Part shown: positions 24,234-31,637 of the stretch, one piece after another
How positions within the stretch are numbered: position 1 is the first letter of the stretch
Layout: every line of letters starts with the position of its first letter
Source of the DNA: Streptomyces sp. ISL-11
GTDB taxonomy: Bacteria; Actinomycetota; Actinomycetes; Streptomycetales; Streptomycetaceae
DNA length: 34,335 nucleotides
Direction: 5' to 3'
NCBI RefSeq assembly: GCF_018614525.1
Contig: NZ_JAGGOL010000154.1
Coordinates: 1-34,335 of the forward strand
Notes under the pieces: generated by a model
The model's database searches: none
The model's input: only the letters and a program-made list of their open reading frames with translations
Told to the model about the DNA's origin: nothing
Translations under genes and position numbers: made by a program

Positions 24234-24671
24234 CTAGCTCTGGTTGAAGAAGCCCCCGTTCACGCGGGCCTGCGGCTCGCCGTTGAGCACCTTGTAGTCG
24301 GCGGGGGTGAGCAGGAAGACCCGGTTGGCCACGCGCTCGATCGAGCCGCGCAGCCCGAACGTCAGCCCGGCCGCGAAGTCCACGACCCGCTTGGCGTCGT
24401 CGGGCTCCATGCCGGTGAGGTTGACGATCACCGGCACGCCCTCGCGGAAGAGCTCGCCGATGCCACGGGCGTCCCGGAAGCCGTCCGGGGTGACCGTGGC
24501 GATCCGCGTGCCCTGCTCCTGCGCGACCTCGTCCGCCACCCGCACCTTCGGGTTGGTCACCCAGGAGTCGCCGGGCTCGGGCCCCTCTGCGTAGTCGTCG
24601 TCGTAGTAGCGCTCGTCAACGCTGTCGTCGACGAGGCCGAGCCAGGCACTCGCCTTGCGCACCGATCCCAT
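24234..24671 (-). CDS. sflA: SepF-like cell-division protein, probable SflA
   Basis: 145 residues. The start MGSVRKASAWLGL (family: a short amphipathic membrane-binding helix), an acidic linker (YYDDDYAEGPEPGD) and the SepF core from VRVADEV through REGVPVIVNLTGMEPDDAKR, VVDFAAGLTFGLRGSIERVA and RVFLLTP (~43-125) identify the family. SepF tethers FtsZ to the membrane. The core here is not next to ftsZ, and from memory this position corresponds to the S. coelicolor paralogue SflA (SCO1749), which influences septation and branching, rather than SepF itself. GAGGAGGCGTCC precedes the ATG. Confidence 0.85.
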   Translation of the reverse strand: MGSVRKASAWLGLVDDSVDERYYDDDYAEGPEPGDSWVTNPKVRVADEVAQEQGTRIATVTPDGFRDARGIGELFREGVPVIVNLTGMEPDDAKRVVDFAAGLTFGLRGSIERVANRVFLLTPADYKVLNGEPQARVNGGFFNQS

Positions 24672-24944
24672 GGACGCCTCCTCTCACACGCGGTGTGTTC
24701 CGACCGCTTCTCTATCGTCGTCCATGATGCGGATGATGTGCCAAGTGGATAGCCGCCAAGCGAGGATTTCGTGACGCATCTGGTGCAAAGCGGTTGGCGA
24801 TGCGTCAGAAAGCCCGAGAGGTGTGCCACGCGCTCTGGACCTGGGCATATGCGGTTCTGGGGGTGGTCCGCGGGCTGCGGACCGGTGTGGTTGTCCGGTG
24901 ATTAGGATGCCCGGGTCCATCCACACCACACCCGGGGGCGAGAA
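24672..24944. other. Divergent intergenic region, SepF-like / DUF5685
   Basis: 273 bases without a gene. It contains CCCGGGT (24910-24916) and ACCCGGG (24930-24936), a 7-base inverted repeat with a 13-base spacer whose right arm overlaps the start of the GGGGGCGAG ribosome site of the DUF5685 gene. No clear sigma-70 promoter was identified. Confidence 0.4.
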
Positions 24945-26204
24945 TTGTTCGGGATCATCAGGCCATGCCGGCACCGGCTGTCCGAGTCGATGCGTACGGA
25001 GTGGATGGCCCACCTGTGCGGGCTGTGTCTCGCCCTGCGCGGGGACCACGGACAGTTCGCGCGCGTGGCCACCAACTACGACGGGCTCGTCGTCTCGGTG
25101 CTCGTCGAGGCGCAGGCGCAGGCGCCGCGCGCCGAGGGTGCCGGTGCCTGGCGGCGCACGGCCGGCCCCTGCCCGTTGCGCGGCATGCGCACCGCCTCCG
25201 TCGCCCAGGGCGAGGGCGCGCGGCTGGCCGCCACCGTCTCGCTCGTCCTGGCGTCGGCGAAGATGCGTGACCATGTCGCCGACGGCGACGGCCTGTTGGC
25301 GCGCCGTCCGGTCGCCGCCGTCGCCCGCAGGGTCGCCGCGACCTGGGACCGCGCCGGTGCCCGTACGGGCGCGGACCTCGGATTCGACACCGCCGTCCTG
25401 ATCGACGCGGTCGGCCGGCAGGCCGGGATCGAGGCGCTGGCGGGCGTCGGCACGCCCCTGCTGGAGATAACCGAGCCGACCGAGACGGCGACCGCCGCGG
25501 CCTTCGGCCATACGGCGGTGCTGGCCGGCCGGCCTGCCAACCGCGCGCCGCTGGAGGAGGCGGGACGGCTCTTCGGGCGGCTCGCGCATCTCCTCGACGC
25601 CGTCGAGGACCTCCAGGAGGACGCCGATTCCGGGGCGTGGAACCCCGTCGCCGCCACCGGTACGGACCTCACGGAGGTGCGCCGGCTGTGCGACGACGCG
25701 GTGCACGGCGTCCGTCTCGCCCTGCGGGAGGTCGACTTCGCGAGCAAGGCGCAGGGCAGGCTCGCGCATCTGCTGCTGGCGCACGAGCTGGACCGTGCGG
25801 TGGACCGGACGTTCGGCACGGCGGGCCGCCCACACGGACATGGGCACGGTCACGGGCACGGGCCCGAAGGCGGACACGGGCATGGACAGGGGCACGACGG
25901 TGCGCGCGCCGCGTTCGGTCCGCCGCCGGTCATGCCGCCCGGCGCGCCGCCCGAGCCGCCCCGGCGCGGCCGGCGGCGTGGGCTGATCGCCGGCTGCGCT
26001 GTGTGGACAGGGCTCTTCTGCACCGGTCAGGTGTGCTGCAAGGACCCGTACCACGACCCCTGGAACGGGCAGCCGCGCGAGGGCTGGTGCGCCAAGTGCT
26101 GCGACAACTGCGATGGCTGTGGGGACTGCGGGGACTGCTGCAATTGCTGTGACTGCTGCGGTGAATGCGATTGTTGCGACTGCGGGTGTGACTGCGGTTG
26201 TTGA
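24945..26204 (+). CDS. DUF5685 protein with His-rich linker and cysteine-rich tail
   Basis: 419 residues from a TTG start set by GGGGGCGAG just upstream and by the family start MFGIIRPC. The N-terminal domain (1-~290) is largely helical, with cysteines in RPCRHRL (8) and HLCGLC (24, 27) and acidic blocks such as LLDAVEDLQEDADSG. A histidine-rich segment follows (HGHGHGHGHG, ~298-307, and HGHGQGH), then a basic Pro-rich linker. The last 38 residues hold 19 cysteines and 8 aspartates (patterns CC, CDC, CGC), with four more Cys shortly before. The tail looks like a metal-binding or disulfide module. Function of DUF5685 is not known to me; family assignment is moderately certain. Confidence 0.82.
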   Translation: MFGIIRPCRHRLSESMRTEWMAHLCGLCLALRGDHGQFARVATNYDGLVVSVLVEAQAQAPRAEGAGAWRRTAGPCPLRGMRTASVAQGEGARLAATVSLVLASAKMRDHVADGDGLLARRPVAAVARRVAATWDRAGARTGADLGFDTAVLIDAVGRQAGIEALAGVGTPLLEITEPTETATAAAFGHTAVLAGRPANRAPLEEAGRLFGRLAHLLDAVEDLQEDADSGAWNPVAATGTDLTEVRRLCDDAVHGVRLALREVDFASKAQGRLAHLLLAHELDRAVDRTFGTAGRPHGHGHGHGHGPEGGHGHGQGHDGARAAFGPPPVMPPGAPPEPPRRGRRRGLIAGCAVWTGLFCTGQVCCKDPYHDPWNGQPREGWCAKCCDNCDGCGDCGDCCNCCDCCGECDCCDCGCDCGC

Positions 26205-26355
26205 GCAGGGCGGCCCGAGGGAGGGGCGGCCGAACCGCCGCTGACGTGCTGAGGTGATCCAGGAGCGTGGCGCGTTCCGCACGGAGTACGGCGCTCCGCG
26301 ACCACCTCGGGCTGCCCCGGCCCGTGGCCCGTACCGCTGTGAAAGGTTGACGCGT

Positions 26356-27141
26356 ATGACGACTGACGCACAACGGCAGTGGAAGGCGTGGCACGACGAG
26401 CGCACCGAGGCGGTCTCCGCGCCGTACGGGCCCCTCTCGCTCACCGGCACCTTCTGGCTCTCCGACCATCAGGACGGTCGAATTCCAGCCGTGCCGGGGG
26501 AGTGGGCCGAGGAAGGCGGGACCGTGCTGCTCACCGCCACGGCCGCCGACGGGCTGACCGTCGACGGGCGGCCGGCCGAGGGCGCATACCGCCTCACCGC
26601 CGACAGCGGGCCCTCGGCGGCGCGGGTGGCGCACGGGGATCGCAAGCTGCTGGTCCTGCGCCGCGAGGGGCTGTGGGGCCTGCGGGTCTTCGACCCGGAC
26701 GCGGCCGCCCGGCGGGCGTTCGCCGGGATCGACGCCTTCGACCACGACGAGCGCTGGGTGCTGCCGGGGGAGTTCCGCCCGTACGACCGGCCGCGCACGG
26801 TCTCCGTGGAGAACGCCGACGGGCGCGAGCGGGGTCTGGGCCTCGCCGGTGAGCTGGCCTTCGGCATCGACGGCGCCGAGCACACCCTGCACGTCGCGCG
26901 GGAGGCGGACGGATCGCTGTGGGGAGTGTTCGCCGACGGCACCAGCGGCCGGTCCACGTACCGCTTCCGCTTCCTGCGGCCGTCGGCGCCCGGCCCGGAC
27001 GGCCGGGTGAGCGTGGACTTCAACCGCGCGCTGCTGCCGCCGTGCGCCTTCGCCGACCACTTCATCTGTCCCTTCCCGCCGCCCGGCAACACCCTGCCCT
27101 TCGAGGTGCGGGCGGGGGAGCGGAACGCTCTCGCCCGCTGA
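26356..27141 (+). CDS. DUF1684 domain protein
   Basis: 261 residues, cytosolic. Diagnostic DUF1684 features are WKAWHDERTEAVSAPYGPLS (~9-28) followed by LTGTFWL, the block VLRREGLWGLRVFDPDA (~98-114), and the C-terminal YRFRFL...VSVDFNRALLPPCAFADHFI followed by CPFPPPGNTLPFEV. This ending, with F-N-R-A-x-x-P-x-C-A-F and C-P-x-P-P-x-x-N, is the strongest part of the match. The function is unknown. The ATG at 26356 has GAAAGG 9 bases upstream. It follows the DUF5685 gene by 151 bases on the same strand. Confidence 0.88.
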   Translation: MTTDAQRQWKAWHDERTEAVSAPYGPLSLTGTFWLSDHQDGRIPAVPGEWAEEGGTVLLTATAADGLTVDGRPAEGAYRLTADSGPSAARVAHGDRKLLVLRREGLWGLRVFDPDAAARRAFAGIDAFDHDERWVLPGEFRPYDRPRTVSVENADGRERGLGLAGELAFGIDGAEHTLHVAREADGSLWGVFADGTSGRSTYRFRFLRPSAPGPDGRVSVDFNRALLPPCAFADHFICPFPPPGNTLPFEVRAGERNALAR

Positions 27142-27385
27142 CACGTCGAAGGGGTGACCCGGGCCGTCGCACAGCGGCGCCCCGGCGGCCGTACGCGCCG
27201 TCGGGGCGCTCCGCGCTGCCCGGGTGCCGTCTGAAAGATGCTCTTGCGCCGCCCGGTGTCCGGCCCGAATACTCCCGAACAGCGCTTGTCAGGGGCACGG
27301 CGAAAGCGGAACCCGGTGTGTCTCTTGGCTGCGCCTCACGGGCCTGCCCCACCGGCGGACCCCGACCCCACTCGGGAGGAAGAAC

Positions 27386-28309
27386 GTGAGGATCAAGCGC
27401 ACCACCCCCCTCGGCACCACCGCTCGTCGTACCCGGATCATCGCCCTGGCCTCCGGCCTCGTGGCGGCTTCCGCGCTCGTCGCCACCAACGCCCACGCCG
27501 ACGCCGGATCGGCCGGCGCCGCGCACTCCGCCGCCCAGCTGTCCGCCGCGAGCGCCGCCGTGCAGTCCGCGGACGTCGCGGGCACCGCCTGGGTCGTCGA
27601 CAAGGCCAGTGGCGACGTCGTCGTCACCGCCGACTCCACCGTCTCCGACACGGCGATAGCCAGGATCAGACAGCAGGCCGGCCCCGCCGCCGAGGCGATA
27701 CGCGTCGAACGCACCCCCGGCGCCTTCCGCAAGCTCCTGGCCGGCGGCGACGCGATCTACGCGCCCACCTGGCGCTGCTCGGTCGGCTTCAACGTGCGCA
27801 AGGGCAACACCTATTACTTCCTGACCGCCGGCCACTGCACCGAGGGCAAGCCCGCGTACTACGCGAACTCCAGCCACACCACGAGCATCGGCCCCACCAC
27901 CGGCACCAGCTTCCCGGGCAACGACTACGGCATCGTGCAGTACACCAACTCCTCGATCGCCCACCCCAGCGCCGTCGACCTCTACAACGGGAGCACCCAG
28001 CGCATCACCGCCGCGGGCAACGCCACCGTCGGGCAGTCCGTCCAGCGCAGCGGCTCCACGACCAAGGTGCACGGCGGCAAGGTCACCGGCCTGAACGCCA
28101 CCGTCAACTACGGCAACGGCCAGATCGTCCGCGGTCTGATCAAGACCAATGTGTGCGCCGAGCCCGGCGACAGCGGCGGCGCCCTCTTCGCCGGCTCCAC
28201 CGCCCTCGGCCTGACCTCCGGCGGCAGCGGCAACTGCACCTCCGGCGGCACGACCTTCTTCCAGCCCGTCGGCCCCGCCCTCAAGGCGTACGGGGTGAGC
28301 GTCTTCTGA
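27386..28309 (+). CDS. Streptogrisin B-like secreted serine protease (S1 family)
   Basis: 307 residues: signal peptide (~1-38, RRTRIIALASGLVAASALVA, cut near AHA-DA), a propeptide (~40-117, alpha-lytic-protease type) and the mature enzyme from about L118 (LAGGDAIYAPTWRC). The catalytic triad is H150 (LTAGHCTE), D180 (FPGNDYGIVQY) and S263 (GDSGGALF); disulfides C131-C151 and C257-C284 fit. The mature part closely follows S. griseus protease B, so it should prefer large hydrophobic P1 residues. The GTG at 27386 has GGGAGGA 5-8 bases upstream. A strong hairpin terminator follows. Confidence 0.94.
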   Translation: MRIKRTTPLGTTARRTRIIALASGLVAASALVATNAHADAGSAGAAHSAAQLSAASAAVQSADVAGTAWVVDKASGDVVVTADSTVSDTAIARIRQQAGPAAEAIRVERTPGAFRKLLAGGDAIYAPTWRCSVGFNVRKGNTYYFLTAGHCTEGKPAYYANSSHTTSIGPTTGTSFPGNDYGIVQYTNSSIAHPSAVDLYNGSTQRITAAGNATVGQSVQRSGSTTKVHGGKVTGLNATVNYGNGQIVRGLIKTNVCAEPGDSGGALFAGSTALGLTSGGSGNCTSGGTTFFQPVGPALKAYGVSVF

Positions 28310-28391
28310 CCCCAGGGCCTGAACCGGCCCCTCCGACCCCTGACCGCGAGCGAGCACATCCCTTCCCCAAGCCTTGCGGCCAGCAGCACAG

Positions 28392-28426
28392 GAGCCCCCG
28401 GCCCGGAACCCCCGGGCCGGGGGCTC
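28392..28426 (+). terminator. Perfect 15-base-stem terminator after the protease
   Basis: GAGCCCCCGGCCCGG (28392-28406) and CCGGGCCGGGGGCTC (28412-28426) pair fully around a 5-base loop, 82 bases after the protease stop and before the band-7 gene. Confidence 0.85.
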
Positions 28427-28491
28427 GACCCCTGTCCGGGACGGGCATACCGTGGGTATGACACCCGAGGTGCAGGGCAGGGGGTCGTGCC

Positions 28492-29322
28492 ATGATCGAA
28501 GAACTGGTAGTGGCGGCGGCGAGCGCCGGATCCGCCTGCGCGGTGTACGTGGTGGCCGGGGCCCGGGTGGTCAAGCAGTACGAGCGCGGCGTCGTGCTGC
28601 GGCTGGGCCGCCTGCGCGAGGAGATTCGCCCGCCGGGGTTCACCATGGTCATCCCCGGTGTGGATCGGCTGCGCAAGGTGAACATGCAGATCGTGACGAT
28701 GCCGATCCCCGCCCAGGAGGGCATTACCCGGGACAACGTCACCGTACGGGTCGACGCGGTGGTCTACTTCAAGGTCGTCGATCCCGCGGAGGCCGTGATC
28801 CGGGTCGAGGACTACCGCTTCGCCGTCTCCCAGATGGCGCAGACCTCCCTGCGCTCGATCATCGGCAAGAGCGACCTGGACGACCTGCTCTCCAACCGGG
28901 AGAAGCTGAACCAGGGCCTGGAGCTGATGCTCGACAGCCCGGCCATCGGCTGGGGCGTGCAGATCGACCGCGTCGAGATCAAGGACGTGTCGCTGCCGGA
29001 GACGATGAAGCGCTCGATGTCCCGGCAGGCGGAGGCCGAGCGTGAGCGCCGCGCCCGCGTGATCAACGCCGACGCCGAGCTGCTCGCGTCGAAGAAGCTC
29101 GCCGAGGCCGCGGCGACGATGTCCGACCAGCCCTCGGCCCTCCAGCTCCGCCTGCTCCAGACCATAGTCGCGGTCGCCGCGGAGAAGAACTCCACGCTGG
29201 TGCTGCCCTTCCCGGTGGAGTTGCTGCGGTTCCTGGAGCGCGCGGGGCAGCCGCCGCCGGCCGACGAACACCGGCCGGACGCCCCACCGCCTCCGCCTTC
29301 CCCGCCGTCACCACCCGTGTGA
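28492..29322 (+). CDS. SPFH/band-7 (slipin-like) membrane protein
   Basis: 276 residues. One N-terminal transmembrane segment (~3-25, ELVVAAASAGSACAVYVVAG) is followed by the SPFH domain: VVKQYERGVVLRLGRLREEI, RPPGFTMVIPGVDRL and VTMPIPAQEGITRDNVTVRV (~27-95), FAVSQMAQTSLRSIIGKSDL and a C-terminal coiled coil (MSRQAEAERERRARVINADA). It ends in a Pro-rich tail. The sequence matches the slipin group rather than flotillins. Slipins form membrane-microdomain scaffolds; a partner NfeD-type gene is not adjacent. The ATG is preceded by AGGGGGT. It lies between two secreted-protease genes, with no obvious functional link. Confidence 0.92.
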   Translation: MIEELVVAAASAGSACAVYVVAGARVVKQYERGVVLRLGRLREEIRPPGFTMVIPGVDRLRKVNMQIVTMPIPAQEGITRDNVTVRVDAVVYFKVVDPAEAVIRVEDYRFAVSQMAQTSLRSIIGKSDLDDLLSNREKLNQGLELMLDSPAIGWGVQIDRVEIKDVSLPETMKRSMSRQAEAERERRARVINADAELLASKKLAEAAATMSDQPSALQLRLLQTIVAVAAEKNSTLVLPFPVELLRFLERAGQPPPADEHRPDAPPPPPSPPSPPV

Positions 29323-29428
29323 CACTCATGCCGGGGGGGCGCACGAATAAGCCTGCATACAACACCGGTTCCGCCTTGTACACGCCCTCTCGTGGTCGGG
29401 ATACTCGACGGGCAACTTGGCATGGACG

Positions 29429-29445
29429 CGGCTTTCGTAAAGCCG
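29429..29445. promoter_or_regulatory. Palindrome upstream of the second protease
   Basis: CGGCTTT-cgt-AAAGCCG, perfect 7-base arms, 79 bases before the TTG at 29524. It could be an operator or a leader hairpin. Confidence 0.4.
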
Positions 29446-29523
29446 GACCGCGCCGGTGCCGATTGTCCTCAGGGCCCATAAGGCACCCCACTGCCGGGCC
29501 CGGCCCCCACCGGAGGTGTCGAG

Positions 29524-30627
29524 TTGAAGGCCAGACGGATTCGCGTGCGCGCCATGCTGGTTGCTTTCGCGGTCACCGCGTTCGCGGCCGTGACCCTCAG
29601 CCCGCAGAACGCCGACGCGTCGACGACCCAGGCCCCGCGCGTACCGAGCGCGCTCTCGGCCGGGCAGCTCGGCGAGACGCTCGCCGCACAGCTGAAGGGC
29701 GCGGCGGCCGGTTCGTACTACGACAGCGCGACGCAACAGCTCATCGTCAACATCACCGACCGGGCGGTGGCGGGACTGGTGCGCGCGGCGGGGGCCCGGC
29801 CCAGGGCCGTCCGCTTCGCGCAGGCCGAACTGAACGCCGCCAAGGCGACGCTGGACTCCAGTGAGGAGATCCCCGGGACCACGTGGGTCTCGGACCCCAG
29901 GGTCAACCGGGTCGTCGTGACGGCCGACCCCACGGTCACCGGCGCGAAGCTGGCGCGGCTGAAGGAGATCGCCGGTTCCGCCGGCGAGACGGTGGTGGTG
30001 AAGAGGACCACGACGAAGCTCACGCGGTTCATTTCCGGCGGTGACGCGATCTACGGCCGTGACTTCTCCGCACGCTGCTCGCTCGGCTTCAACGTCAAGC
30101 GGGCCGGCAAGCCCGACGCCTTCCTCACGGCCGGGCACTGCGGCAATCCGGTCAAGAGCTGGGCCGAGACCCAGGGCGGCCCGGAGTTCGCGCATGTCCC
30201 GGCCGGAGGCTCGAGTTTCCCCGGCGACGACTACGCCATCGCGGAGTACACCACCGCCGTCCCCCATCCCAGCGAGGTGAACCTCTACAACGGCGGCGCG
30301 CAGGCCATCACCGGTGCCCGTGACGCGGCCCTCGGCGAAGCGGTCCAGCGCAGCGGCTCCACCACCGGCCCGCGCCTCGGCCACGTGTCCCAGGGCACGG
30401 TCACCGGCCTCAACGCCACGGCGACCTACAAGGAGGGCCGGGTCACCGGCCTGATCAAGACCAATGTCTGCGCCGAGCCCGGCGACAGCGGCGGCCCCCT
30501 CTTCTCGGGCGCGAACGCCCTAGGACTCACCTCGGGCGGCGACGGCGACTGCAACGGCGGCCCCGCCACCACGTTCTACCAGCCGGTGACCGAGCCGTTG
30601 GCGGCATACGGCGCGACCCTCGGGTGA
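29524..30627 (+). CDS. Streptogrisin-type secreted serine protease with long propeptide
   Basis: 367 residues from a TTG start, chosen because GGAGG (29512-29516) lies 7 bases upstream. Signal peptide ~1-32 (RVRAMLVAFAVTAFAAVTLS), a long propeptide (~33-169) resembling the alpha-lytic type, and mature enzyme from about I170 (ISGGDAIYG). Triad H205 (LTAGHCGN), D236 (FPGDDYAIAEY), S322 (GDSGGPLF). Disulfides C185-C206 and C316-C343 are predicted. The larger propeptide resembles streptogrisin C/D-type precursors, though the chitin-binding extension of SGPC is absent. Related to, but clearly distinct from, the protease at 27386; specificity was not assigned. Confidence 0.93.
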   Translation: MKARRIRVRAMLVAFAVTAFAAVTLSPQNADASTTQAPRVPSALSAGQLGETLAAQLKGAAAGSYYDSATQQLIVNITDRAVAGLVRAAGARPRAVRFAQAELNAAKATLDSSEEIPGTTWVSDPRVNRVVVTADPTVTGAKLARLKEIAGSAGETVVVKRTTTKLTRFISGGDAIYGRDFSARCSLGFNVKRAGKPDAFLTAGHCGNPVKSWAETQGGPEFAHVPAGGSSFPGDDYAIAEYTTAVPHPSEVNLYNGGAQAITGARDAALGEAVQRSGSTTGPRLGHVSQGTVTGLNATATYKEGRVTGLIKTNVCAEPGDSGGPLFSGANALGLTSGGDGDCNGGPATTFYQPVTEPLAAYGATLG

Positions 30628-30652
30628 ACCCTTGGTCCCCCACCCATGAACG

Positions 30653-30693
30653 GGCGGCCCCCGGACACACCTCCACGGTGTCCGGGGGCCGCC
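30653..30693. terminator. Bidirectional terminator between protease and inhibitor
   Basis: GGCGGCCCCCGGACAC (30653-30668) pairs perfectly over 16 bases with GTGTCCGGGGGCCGCC (30678-30693), loop 9 bases. It lies between convergent genes. Confidence 0.88.
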
Positions 30694-30722
30694 TCACGCT
30701 CAGGTGGGGCTCCGAGGGTCGC

Positions 30723-31178
30723 TCAGAACTCGAAGACCGTGCCCTTGCCCGCCTTGAACGCGCACGGGTTGGCGAAGGTGTGCTCGTAGTTCACCCGGCG
30801 GCCCTCCCACACGCCTTCGGCGGTGACGACGATCGGGTTCCACTCCTTCGTGCAGATCGTGTCGGCCTTCACCGCGGTGACCTTGTCGAAGTCACCGCCG
30901 GCGGAACGCAGCTGGGTGCAGGCGTCCTTGGCGGCGGGGTGGGTTCCCGCGGCCTTGGGCATACAGGTCAGCGTGACCGCGCGCTGCACGCCGGAGTCGT
31001 CCCTGCTGGCGCCCGATCCCATGGTGAGTACCAGGGCGGAGGGCGCATACAGGCTCGTCTGCGCGGCGGGGGCGGTGGTGGTGGCGGGTGCGGCGCTCGC
31101 GGCCGTTGTCCCGGCCGCCACCAGGCCGCCCAGTGCCAGCGTGGCGCCCAGTGCGATGCCCTTAGTGATGTACCGCAT
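30723..31178 (-). CDS. Streptomyces subtilisin inhibitor (SSI) family protein, Lys P1
   Basis: 151 residues. Signal peptide with cleavage near ASA-AP (~29/30). The SSI core has YAPSALVLTMGSG (~44-56), C72-C87, and C109-C139 framing the reactive loop. In SSI the loop reads CPMVYDP with Met as P1; here it reads CTKEWNP, placing Lys111 at P1 and Glu112 at P1'. That predicts trypsin-type specificity. The ATG at 31178 has GGGAG 8 bases upstream. It converges on the streptogrisin-like gene at 29524 through a shared terminator. A TGCCCAA-g-TTGGGCA palindrome lies 47-61 bases upstream. Confidence 0.92.
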   Translation of the reverse strand: MRYITKGIALGATLALGGLVAAGTTAASAAPATTTAPAAQTSLYAPSALVLTMGSGASRDDSGVQRAVTLTCMPKAAGTHPAAKDACTQLRSAGGDFDKVTAVKADTICTKEWNPIVVTAEGVWEGRRVNYEHTFANPCAFKAGKGTVFEF

Positions 31179-31224
31179 TCCGAACACTCCCTTGGTCGTC
31201 GCTTCAGATAACGGACTGGAGTCT

Positions 31225-31239
31225 TGCCCAAGTTGGGCA
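31225..31239. promoter_or_regulatory. Operator-like palindrome upstream of the SSI gene
   Basis: TGCCCAA-g-TTGGGCA, perfect 7-base arms around one base, 47-61 bases upstream of the inhibitor ATG; on the minus strand TTGGGC could double as a -35 box. Confidence 0.5.
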
Positions 31240-31347
31240 TGAACGCACACCGATCGAACACTTTCGGTCGCTGGTTGAAAGCTCTGAGTAATGGCCTGAT
31301 CTGGAGTGAGTCACATCCGCTCCTGGTAACCCGGAGGGGGCTGTGGC

Positions 31348-31491
31348 ATGTCCGTGAGTCCGGATTGGGCGGCAATGGTGGGAATTAATGTTACGGGGAT
31401 GTTGACCAGCGAAGATGCCTTGCAATCGTTGAAAACTTTCCCCGGTGGCCTTGGAAAATTAAATTTGAGCCGCATTAAATCACCAAAGTGA
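31348..31491 (+). CDS. Short TTA-containing open reading frame, low GC (candidate peptide)
   Basis: 47 codons with a strong ribosome site: GGAGGGGG (31333-31340) 7 bases before the ATG. The peptide begins MSVSPDWAAMVGINVTGMLT, ends KLNLSRIKSPK and contains a Gly-rich turn (FPGGLGK). Only about 57% of third positions are G or C, against well above 90% in neighbours, and codon 38 is TTA (31459-31461), read in streptomycetes by the bldA tRNA. These features suggest either recent acquisition or a developmentally controlled small peptide. No family was recognised; there is no signal peptide or transmembrane segment. Only the ribosome site, length and TTA codon support it, so expression is uncertain. 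Confidence 0.4.
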   Translation: MSVSPDWAAMVGINVTGMLTSEDALQSLKTFPGGLGKLNLSRIKSPK

Positions 31492-31637
31492 AGGTGCGGG
31501 AACCTCGGAAGGGGAAGCTCCGCCACCCGGCCGAAAAGAGGCCCGTCAGGTGACCGACCGGCACGCGCCGTGATTCGGGAACGCGTCCGCAAATGGCCGA
31601 AGTACACCCGGAACGGCACCCCAGGAGCCACGGGACG

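Larger units (their letters stand above)
31179..31637. other. Low-GC intergenic stretch upstream of the inhibitor
   Basis: 459-base gap with the AT-richest DNA of the window (about 31380-31490, for example AAAATTAAATTTGAG). It contains the SSI palindrome and the short TTA-containing frame listed separately. The remaining right part (31492-31637) shows no gene. Confidence 0.5.

Noticed and set aside
31311..31631. Leftward 106-codon frame opposite the short TTA-containing frame
   Set aside because: No convincing ribosome site and no family; the rightward frame has a far better ribosome site. It cannot be fully excluded.
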